Source of the DNA: Phycisphaerae bacterium | Lineage (GTDB): Bacteria > Planctomycetota > Phycisphaerae > Sedimentisphaerales > UBA12454 | Direction: 5' to 3' | Length of the DNA stretch: 5,164 nucleotides | NCBI GenBank assembly: GCA_028712345.1 | Contig: JAQTQF010000142.1 | Location: forward strand, 1 to 5,164 | Shown: positions 1-5,164 of the stretch, one piece after another | Position numbering within the stretch: the first letter of the stretch is position 1 | Layout: every line of letters starts with the position of its first letter | Notes under the pieces: model-generated | Told to the model about the DNA's origin: nothing | Databases searched by the model: none | The model's input: the letters and a program-made list of their open reading frames with translations, nothing else | Position numbers and translations under genes: made by a program

Positions 1-348
1 CGCCTGCTCGAAATTATTAACGCTCACATTTTCAACGGTAACCATCTGGCTGTATCCGTCGAAACCGGTTAATTCTCTGCCCCGGCTGTCTATAACAGGA
101 TCGTAGACTGCCCCGTCCAAAGCTTCGAGACCATCAATATCAGATACCATTGCCGTAAGTTCGCGAATCTGCTCAGAAAGAAACTCTGCAGTGGAAAGCT
201 GCCCCGCCTGCGCCGTCGCCTGCGTAAATGCACTGTTCGAGCCGACAATAGCGGCTATCGCAATACCGAGCAGCATCACCGCTATTAAAACTTCGACAAG
301 AGTGAACCCGTTTTTATATTCTATTTTTGATTTTTCATTTTTGATTTT
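1..348 (-). CDS. Prepilin-like protein with type IV (class III) signal, N-terminal part, start codon unresolved
   Basis: Minor pilin or pseudopilin, expected to be cleaved by prepilin peptidase and inserted into the pilus through its N-terminal helix. The open frame shows a basic leader (KSKIEYKNG), the cleavage context G/FTLVEV with Glu at mature position 5, then a hydrophobic helix (LIAVMLLGIAIAAIVG) and a polar stretch containing LSTAEFLSEQIRELTAM. About 103 codons from the cleavage-site glycine are visible and the frame is still open at the left edge. The layout resembles PilV/GspI-like minor pilins, but the exact class cannot be set from this part. The frame begins directly after the pilC stop and is in the same frame as pilC, yet it has no ATG, GTG or TTG before the cleavage site. 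In-frame candidates are only ATC (345-343) and ATA (324-322). The nearby ATG (338-336) is out of frame and meets TAG at 323-321. Coordinates given are the open stretch, not a proven start. The prepilin domain is near certain; whether the gene is intact is open. Confidence 0.8.
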
Positions 349-349
349 T
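322..349 (-). repeat. Four-unit imperfect heptanucleotide tandem repeat (AAAAATN) at the prepilin start
   Basis: Read on the minus strand from 349 to 322 the units are AAAAATC, AAAAATG, AAAAATC and AAAAATA, beginning on the last base of the pilC stop codon and ending just before GAATATAAAAACGGG. The only ATG available to the prepilin gene comes from the C-to-G variant in unit two. Because 7 is not a multiple of 3, each gain or loss of a unit changes the downstream frame. An uninterrupted AAAAATC array would read as the same cyclic heptapeptide (K-N-Q-K-S-K-I) in all three frames without stops. The tract is short and imperfect, so slippage is possible but unproven. Confidence 0.8.
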
Positions 350-1497
350 TAATGCCCCGACGCCATTGACGACATTTTGAAAATAGGCAACACTATTGCC
401 ATCGCAATAAATCCGACCAGAACTCCCATAACTATAATCATCAGCGGTTCAATCATCGAAGTTACCACTTTTATAGTAGTCTTAAGCTCACGCTGATAAA
501 ACTGACTCACCTCTTCAAGCACCTGTCCCAGCATTCCCGAATCTTCACCGCTTCGAATCATTTGTATTACGGCTACCGGCAGAAGCGGTTTTGCCGAGAA
601 GCTCTGAGCAATCCTCTTGCCCTGCTTAACCGAATCATGCACCTGATACCACATTCTTTTATAATGAACATTTCCGCTGACTTCAGCGGTAATAACAAGC
701 GTATCGAGAATCGGCACACCCGCGTTGGTAAGAATTCCCATCGCACCGAGTGAACGGGTGATATAAAGACAATTGCAGAGTTTTTTTATCAGCGGAATAA
801 TAAGCTTTGCCTTGTCAAACCAGAATCTCCCGACTATTGTTCTGATAAAGGTACACAGTCCGCCGATAAACACCACTATCCCCGCAAGAACATACACCCA
901 GTAAGCTCTCAAAAAACTGCTTATTGCCATAATAATAATAGTCGGCTTGGGTAGCAGATGCTCTTTTCCCACAAACAGCGTTGTAAATTTCGGCAGTACG
1001 AATATCAACAAAAAAGTTGTACAGGATATCGCCATAAAAGCGATTATTCCCGGATAAATCATCGCCCCGATAACCTGAGAACGGGTTTGAATCTCCTGGT
1101 CGAGATATTCGGTAATCTTTCTGAGCATTAGACTCAGCGAACCACTCATTTCCGCAGCGGCAATCATATTGACATAAAGCTGACCGAACACATCACGATA
1201 TTGACCGAGAGCCTGCGAAAAACTCTCACCGGCCTCAATCCTGTTCTTCATATCCAAAACCATTTTCCTGAATTTTCTCTTCTCTATCTGGATACCGATT
1301 GATTCCAGCGCATCGGGCAGCGGTATGCCCGCCTTAATCATTACCGAAAGCTGATTGGTAAAATTAAGAACATCCTTCAGCCCAGGCCCCAATTCAAAGC
1401 TTATCTCTGAGAGCTGCTGGAGATTTGTCTTCTGTGCTTTGCCGGAACCCCGGCCTCGATGCACAGCCATTTTTTCAGCAGTTACTGCGACAGGCAT
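349..1497 (-). CDS. pilC: Type IV pilus inner-membrane platform protein, PilC/GspF family
   Basis: Polytopic inner-membrane protein on which the pilus motors act; it couples ATPase motion to insertion or extraction of pilin subunits. The 382 residues carry two copies of the T2SSF domain, about 45-167 and 248-370. Copy one begins FTNQLSVMIKAGIPLPDAL (46-64) and has AAEMSGSLSLML (114-125). Copy two has ILTNAGVPILDTL (255-267) and SGEDSGMLGQVLEEVSQFY (316-334). Three membrane segments are visible near 148-169 (opening with the conserved Tyr-Pro), 199-221 and 351-371 (after the conserved Glu-Pro, ending LPIFKM). This two-domain, three-helix layout and length are typical of PilC/GspF. The ATG at 1497 is well supported by GGAGG seven bases upstream. 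It follows pilT by 21 bases and its TAA stop overlaps the heptamer tract before the prepilin frame. The N-terminal 30 residues are basic and lie before the conserved core. The adjacent PilT-type ATPase favours PilC over GspF. No damage seen. Confidence 0.96.
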   Translation of the reverse strand: MPVAVTAEKMAVHRGRGSGKAQKTNLQQLSEISFELGPGLKDVLNFTNQLSVMIKAGIPLPDALESIGIQIEKRKFRKMVLDMKNRIEAGESFSQALGQYRDVFGQLYVNMIAAAEMSGSLSLMLRKITEYLDQEIQTRSQVIGAMIYPGIIAFMAISCTTFLLIFVLPKFTTLFVGKEHLLPKPTIIIMAISSFLRAYWVYVLAGIVVFIGGLCTFIRTIVGRFWFDKAKLIIPLIKKLCNCLYITRSLGAMGILTNAGVPILDTLVITAEVSGNVHYKRMWYQVHDSVKQGKRIAQSFSAKPLLPVAVIQMIRSGEDSGMLGQVLEEVSQFYQRELKTTIKVVTSMIEPLMIIVMGVLVGFIAMAIVLPIFKMSSMASGH

Positions 1498-1504
1498 TAT
1501 TCAG

Positions 1505-1509
1505 CCTCC
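1505..1509 (-). promoter_or_regulatory. Strong Shine-Dalgarno for pilC
   Basis: GGAGG on the minus strand at 1509-1505, with a seven-base spacer to the ATG at 1497. It is a clear match to the anti-SD and fixes the pilC start. It is the best ribosome binding site in the window, in contrast to pilB and the prepilin frame, which have none obvious. Confidence 0.85.
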
Positions 1510-1518
1510 AATTCAGCT

Positions 1519-2670
1519 TTAGCGATTCTGTAAATTACGCAAAAAAGTCGCGCGATTATCAGCCGACAAAGTTTTTTCCATCTTCTGCGGATAAGCAGAA
1601 CTGTTTATCGCATCTTCTCTGCCTATAAATCCCTTAAAATACAACTCCGCAATACTCGTATCCATATCCTGCATACCCATTTTTCGTGATGTCGCTATAA
1701 TATTCGGTATTTCATAAATTCTGTTTTCCCTGATACAGTTTCTGACCGCCGAATTGCATAGTAAAATCTCAACCGCAGGCACCATACCCGGCTTGTCCAC
1801 TCTTTTGAAAAGCGTCTGCGAAACAACAGCCTGCAGGGTGTTAGCCAGCATTGCTCTAATCTGCCCCTGCTGCTGAGCGGGATAAATGTCTATTATTCGT
1901 TCGATGGTCTGGGCGGCATTTATCGTATGCAGAGTACTCAGTACCAGATGTCCCGTTTCGGCTGCGGTAATAGTAGCGCTGGTGGTTTCAAGGTCTCGCA
2001 TTTCACCGACCAGTATCACATCTGGATCCTGCCTGAGCGAGTGTTTGAGTCCTGACGCAAAATCCGTACAATCGGAACCAATTTCCCTCTGCTCAATCAT
2101 CGACGAGCCGTTTTCAAATATATATTCAATAGGGTCTTCCAATGTAATAATTCTCTTGCTTTCGGTTGAATTAATTAAACCAATCATCGCCGCAAGCGTG
2201 GTACTTTTTCCGCTTCCGGTATGTCCCGTTACCAATACAAGTCCCCTGGGCAATGAAGAAAGTTCCTCGGCAACTTTGGGCAAATGCAACTGGCTTATAT
2301 GAGGTATTTCGCCCGGCACAAGCCTAAACGACATAGCGATTGTATCTCTCTGGTAGTGGGCATTAACCCTGAATCTGCTGCCATCCTCAATAGTCGTCGA
2401 AAAATCATAGTCCCGTTTTTTCTCAAAGCTCTCAAATTTTTCAGGCGCAATCAAATCCGCCAGCATTTCTCTGGCCTGCTGCTGGCTAACCATCTCGGCT
2501 TGCATAACAACCAGTTCAGTGTTTATTCTCATCATCGGCGGCATACCTGCGTTTATATGCAAATCACTCGCCTCCGCCTGAACCGCATCGGCGAGAAATT
2601 GTTTAATCTGCGTTTTTTTACCAGCCGAATTAACTACCGCTGTATCGCTATGCTCAAACGCTGTACCCAT
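1519..2670 (-). CDS. pilT: Type IV pilus retraction ATPase, PilT family
   Basis: Cytoplasmic hexameric secretion-type ATPase expected to power pilus disassembly and retraction at the PilC platform. Numbering from the ATG at 2670 (383 residues): an N-terminal PAS-like half with the PilT signature EASDLHINAGMPPMMRIN (about 33-50), Walker A GHTGSGKST at 149-157 (Lys155), an Asp box TLEDPIEY with Glu178/Asp179, Walker B DPDVILVGEMRD at 215-226 with catalytic Glu223, and a His box TGHLVLSTLHT at 239-249. AVRNCIRE at 308-315 is a close variant of the AIRNLIRE motif that marks PilT and is needed for retraction in characterised members. The C-terminal GMQDMDTSIAELYFKGFI also fits PilT. There is no tetracysteine zinc motif, unlike the neighbouring PilB. 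A TTG at 2685 would add five residues (to 388), but the ATG at 2670 has GAAGGG seven bases upstream and is preferred. It lies 45 bases after pilB and 21 before pilC. PilU is a less likely alternative. Confidence 0.95.
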   Translation of the reverse strand: MGTAFEHSDTAVVNSAGKKTQIKQFLADAVQAEASDLHINAGMPPMMRINTELVVMQAEMVSQQQAREMLADLIAPEKFESFEKKRDYDFSTTIEDGSRFRVNAHYQRDTIAMSFRLVPGEIPHISQLHLPKVAEELSSLPRGLVLVTGHTGSGKSTTLAAMIGLINSTESKRIITLEDPIEYIFENGSSMIEQREIGSDCTDFASGLKHSLRQDPDVILVGEMRDLETTSATITAAETGHLVLSTLHTINAAQTIERIIDIYPAQQQGQIRAMLANTLQAVVSQTLFKRVDKPGMVPAVEILLCNSAVRNCIRENRIYEIPNIIATSRKMGMQDMDTSIAELYFKGFIGREDAINSSAYPQKMEKTLSADNRATFLRNLQNR

Positions 2671-2677
2671 CAATTTG

Positions 2678-2683
2678 CCCTTC
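2678..2683 (-). promoter_or_regulatory. Shine-Dalgarno-like GAAGGG deciding the pilT start
   Basis: GAAGGG on the minus strand at 2683-2678, seven bases before the ATG at 2670. The competing TTG at 2685 overlaps the front of this site and has only an A/T-rich stretch upstream (ATATTTT), so it lacks a ribosome binding site of its own. Confidence 0.6.
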
Positions 2684-2715
2684 AAAAATATCTATTGTAT
2701 ATTACCGTCCGAATT

Positions 2716-4566
2716 TCATTCCGGCTTCTGGTCATAAGCTTCGGTTACCCTTAAAACCTCTTCTATCGTAGTAATGCCTTCTTTGACTTTCCGGATACCG
2801 TCCTGATACAGGCTCAAGACGCCGGTTTTATTAAAAACACTCTTTATGCTCTCGGTTGAGCAGCTTTTATTGATTATTGATTTCACCTGTTCATCAACAA
2901 TAAGCAATTCATAGATACCGGTTCTGCCGACATAGCCGCTTTTTCTGCAGTTGTCGCATCCTGCACCGCGATACAGAACTCCCGGTTCAATCCCTGCCCT
3001 GGTCATATGTTTGCGAAGATTATCAGGCAGTTTGTAAGGTACTTTGCAGTTCGGACAAATTTTGCGAACCAGTCTCTGTGCCAGCACCGCGTTTAGAGAT
3101 GCCGATATCAGATAAGGTTCTATACCGATATTTACAAGCCGGGTAATCGAGCTTGGCGCATCGTTGGTATGCAGAGTCGATAATACAAGGTGTCCCGTAA
3201 GCGCTGCTTGAACCGCAATTCTCGCCGTCTCGGCATCTCTTATTTCACCAACCATTATAATATCAGGGTCCTGCCTCAAAAGACTTCTCAACGCCGCCGA
3301 GAATGTCATTCCTATACGGTCATTAACATTCACCTGGTTTGCGAACTCAAGTTCGTATTCCACCGGGTCCTCAACCGTTGAGATATTGAGTCGTTTGCCG
3401 TCCATCAGTCCCAGCGACGAATACAATGTTGTGCTTTTTCCGCTTCCTGTCGGACCTGTAACTAAAAGTATGCCGTTTGGTTTGTGTATCTGCTCGATAA
3501 AAGCTCTCATCGTTGCCGGGTCCATTCCCGAATTATCAAGTCCCCTCAGAATAGACTGACTGTCAAGAACTCTGATAACAACCTTTTCACCATGAGATGT
3601 CGGCAGAGACGAGACTCTTAAATCAATTCCTCTTCCGCCGACAATAACCGATATCTTCCCGTCCTGCGGCAGTCTTCTTTCGGAAATATCAAGATTGCTC
3701 ATAATCTTCAGTCGCGATACCATTGCTGCGTGCATCTGGGCAGGCGGAGTCATTTCCTCAAATAAAACTCCATCGATTCTGTAACGAATTTTCGTCTCTT
3801 TACCCTTAGGCTCGATATGTATATCGCTTGCACCCTGCTTTATCGCATAACTGATGAGATAATTCACAAATTTTATTACAGGCGATTCGCCTGCCATTTT
3901 TTCAAGGTCTTCGATCTTGTCCGGCGCATCCTGAACAACCTCAACATCAGCAATATCCGCAATCATTGCCTCGACGCCGTAATCAGCTTTTCCATCACCT
4001 AAAGCGTTAATCGCGGTATCGATATCCGCATTGCTGCAAACTACGACATTCACATCCATACCGGTACGGAGTTTGACCTCATCCAAAGCAAAAACATTTT
4101 CCGGCTCGGCTGTAGCTGTCGTGAGAACATTGTCCTCAAACGCTATCGGCATAATTCTATTGCTGGCTATAAATCCGATATCAAGTTTCTCGAACGCATC
4201 ACGGTCAATCTGCGCAATTCGGATATGTCTGAATTCAAGTCCGGATATATGCGCTCTGGCGGCAAGAATATCGTCCTTATCGACATATCCAAGCCGCAGA
4301 AGAATTTCCGATGTACTTTCTTCAACATTTTTAAGCTGTTCGCCTCTAACCTCGGACAGTTGTTCATTTGTCACTCTGCCCATCCCGACAAGCGTATCAG
4401 CAACATCCCTGACACACATACCATTGGTGCTTTCGACTTCGTTTTGAGGTAAATATATCGTGGTAAGACCGGCCATCTTGCCGCCGCAGCTCTGCGTCCT
4501 CGGCGGATGACCGTCACCAAAACGCATCCCTGTTGAATTAATCAGTTTTTTGATTTTTTCTATCAT
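2716..4566 (-). CDS. pilB: Type IV pilus assembly (extension) ATPase, PilB/GspE/PulE family
   Basis: Cytoplasmic ATPase expected to drive pilin polymerisation. The 616 residues show an N-terminal linker of about 50 residues, a two-part MshEN/T2SSE-N-like region (about 52-190), then the motor: SPVIKFVNYLISYAIKQGASDIHIEP (about 228-253) and IRYRIDGVL. Further on are Walker A GPTGSGKST at 371-379 (Lys377), Asp box Glu399/Asp400, Walker B DPDIIMVGEIRD at 433-444 (Glu441), and His box TGHLVLSTLHT at 457-467. A zinc-type tetracysteine follows: C504-x2-C507 and C537-x2-C540 with 29 residues between the pairs, typical of GspE/PilB and absent from PilT. The ATG overlaps the upstream gene's stop as ATGA and has no clear SD, so translational coupling is likely. 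Internal Met14 and Met31 are less favoured starts. Motor motifs are complete, so it should be active. The adjacent pilT and prepilin make PilB more likely than a type II secretion GspE. In the N-terminal region the RLG triplet common in c-di-GMP-binding MshEN domains is not seen. Confidence 0.95.
   Translation of the reverse strand: MIEKIKKLINSTGMRFGDGHPPRTQSCGGKMAGLTTIYLPQNEVESTNGMCVRDVADTLVGMGRVTNEQLSEVRGEQLKNVEESTSEILLRLGYVDKDDILAARAHISGLEFRHIRIAQIDRDAFEKLDIGFIASNRIMPIAFEDNVLTTATAEPENVFALDEVKLRTGMDVNVVVCSNADIDTAINALGDGKADYGVEAMIADIADVEVVQDAPDKIEDLEKMAGESPVIKFVNYLISYAIKQGASDIHIEPKGKETKIRYRIDGVLFEEMTPPAQMHAAMVSRLKIMSNLDISERRLPQDGKISVIVGGRGIDLRVSSLPTSHGEKVVIRVLDSQSILRGLDNSGMDPATMRAFIEQIHKPNGILLVTGPTGSGKSTTLYSSLGLMDGKRLNISTVEDPVEYELEFANQVNVNDRIGMTFSAALRSLLRQDPDIIMVGEIRDAETARIAVQAALTGHLVLSTLHTNDAPSSITRLVNIGIEPYLISASLNAVLAQRLVRKICPNCKVPYKLPDNLRKHMTRAGIEPGVLYRGAGCDNCRKSGYVGRTGIYELLIVDEQVKSIINKSCSTESIKSVFNKTGVLSLYQDGIRKVKEGITTIEEVLRVTEAYDQKPE
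4563..4566 (-). other. ATGA stop/start overlap between the bitopic protein gene and pilB
   Basis: On the minus strand, 4566-4563 reads ATGA: ATG starts pilB and TGA ends the upstream gene. No purine-rich SD lies in the preceding bases (TATCTTCAGACCGA). Termination-reinitiation coupling is the natural reading, which would tie pilB dosage to its neighbour. Confidence 0.85.
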
Positions 4567-5147
4567 TCGGTCTGAAGATATAAAATCGTATTGTGCCCGT
4601 TGGACTGCATCCTGACAAAATCATCGCCTATTTCCATAATTTCAAAACCATTTATCTCATCCCCCTTGTACAGCAATGTATCGTCAATCATACAGCAGTT
4701 GCCGTATTTGGATTTTAAAATACTCAGAAGCTCCATTTTCGGCATTTCTTTGTCCGCACGCGACACACCGCTCTTTGTCCCTGCCGACGAAACCGAATCA
4801 GACGATGTCCAGAGAACATTAAACGGGTCAGATATGAGTTCCTGCGGTTTAACCTGAGCAAAATTGGAAAATTCATAAAACTTTTTTACAAGCTCATCGA
4901 CCTGCTCAATGCTTTCCTTATTGATTCCCGTAAGTTGTGCTATTGCCGATTCAATCTGAAGCTGCTGCTCATTAACTGCGGCACTTACCTTCGGAGCCGT
5001 ATTTTTATGAACAACCCATATAGCCGCAAAGACAATCACTATCGCACCGACGAGGATAAAAGTCGTCTGTCTGACATTCTTTTCCTGCACCTGCGGCTGG
5101 ATTACATCGCTCGGCTGTATTGTTTCCGGCTCCATCCGCTCATCCAT
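4563..5147 (-). CDS. Bitopic inner-membrane protein with PilP/GspC-like C-terminal region, probable pilus-assembly component
   Basis: I do not recognise a precise family. The 194 residues show a charged, Pro/Gln-rich cytoplasmic N-tail (1-27), one membrane helix (about 28-46, TTFILVGAIVIVFAAIWVV), a polar predicted coiled-coil-like stretch (about 60-95), a Ser-rich linker (114-130) and a C-terminal region (about 138-192). The last has the pattern LLSILKSKYGNCCMIDD, then YKGDEINGFEIMEIGDDFVRM, then an L-rich end (NTILYLQTE). That alternating beta pattern (a GD-x-I-x-GF turn, an I-x-x-D-x-V strand, a final L-x-L strand) recalls the HR domain of PilP and GspC, which bridge inner-membrane components to the secretin. 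Operon position just before pilB agrees with such a role. Adjacent Cys151-Cys152 would be periplasmic. The ATG at 5147 has no clear SD, and the frame stays open upstream to the window edge, so the true start could be further right. Function is inference; that it is a real gene is supported by the ATGA overlap. Confidence 0.8.
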   Translation of the reverse strand: MDERMEPETIQPSDVIQPQVQEKNVRQTTFILVGAIVIVFAAIWVVHKNTAPKVSAAVNEQQLQIESAIAQLTGINKESIEQVDELVKKFYEFSNFAQVKPQELISDPFNVLWTSSDSVSSAGTKSGVSRADKEMPKMELLSILKSKYGNCCMIDDTLLYKGDEINGFEIMEIGDDFVRMQSNGHNTILYLQTE

Positions 5148-5164
5148 ATCTTTGATTAATGTCA

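Noticed and set aside
1886..2302. 138-codon plus-strand open frame inside pilT
   Set aside because: It lies antisense to the Walker A/B region of a well-conserved pilT, the translation is Ser/Val/Ile-rich with no domain pattern, and it fits a shadow of the real gene.
2694..2699. TACAAT on the minus strand in the pilB-pilT gap, a possible internal -10 box
   Set aside because: The bases about 17 upstream (GGAATG) do not resemble a -35 element, and A/T-rich gaps give such matches by chance.
2284..2754. 156-codon plus-strand open frame spanning pilT's N-terminal half and the pilB-pilT gap
   Set aside because: Antisense to conserved coding sequence, no recognisable domain, and a composition (Arg/His/Phe-rich) typical of complement-strand shadows.
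4031..4447. 138-codon plus-strand open frame within pilB
   Set aside because: Antisense to the PilB N-terminal region, with a Ser/Thr/Ile-rich low-information translation and no domain. Treated as a shadow.
5148..5164. TGA at 5164-5162 on the minus strand as a possible end of the preceding operon gene
   Set aside because: Only 17 bases lie beyond the first gene's start, so no upstream frame can be judged; any stop triplet there may be chance.
1..5164. CRISPR array, tRNA/rRNA, insertion sequence or attachment site
   Set aside because: No spaced direct repeats, no RNA-gene signatures, no transposase-like frame and no terminal inverted repeats were noticed by eye. Nearly the whole window is accounted for by tightly packed pilus genes.

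Overview
The window is a single-strand stretch of a type IV pilus (T4P) assembly operon. All supported genes lie on the minus strand, so transcription runs from the right edge to the left edge. In transcription order it holds: (1) a small bitopic membrane protein with a PilP/GspC-like C-terminal half; (2) a PilB/GspE-family assembly ATPase; (3) a PilT-family retraction ATPase; (4) a PilC/GspF-family inner-membrane platform protein; (5) the N-terminal part of a prepilin-like protein that runs off the left edge. Gaps are short (a 4-base ATGA overlap, then 45, 21 and about 10 bases), with no terminator and no convincing promoter between genes. This looks like the middle of one polycistronic unit whose promoter lies to the right of the window.

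Together the genes describe the core pilus motor. PilB powers pilin polymerisation on the PilC platform, PilT powers depolymerisation, and the small bitopic protein probably belongs to the periplasmic alignment or secretin-coupling part. The pseudopilin-like protein would be a minor pilin or filament-tip component. Having both an extension-type and a retraction-type ATPase beside a single PilC favours a T4a-type pilus over a type II secretion system, which normally has only GspE.

The organism is a Gram-negative-type bacterium of middling GC. Gene order and the wording of the prepilin segment (the FTLVEVLIAVMLLG helix followed by an LSTAEFLSEQIRELTAM-like stretch) remind me of Phycisphaerae-type Planctomycetota. 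This is a recollection-based inference, not something the sequence proves.

The most interesting spot is the junction between pilC and the prepilin gene (about 310-351). A run of four imperfect 7-base units, AAAAATN on the minus strand, sits exactly where the prepilin start should be. The only ATG there is out of frame with the prepilin body. One extra A, one extra heptamer, or a -1 ribosomal slip would each join it to the conserved GFTLVEV segment. That could be a sequencing error, a frameshifted gene, recoding, or a phase-variable switch. The rest of the window reads as a well-preserved, conventional pilus operon, and I do not see an unprecedented system in it.
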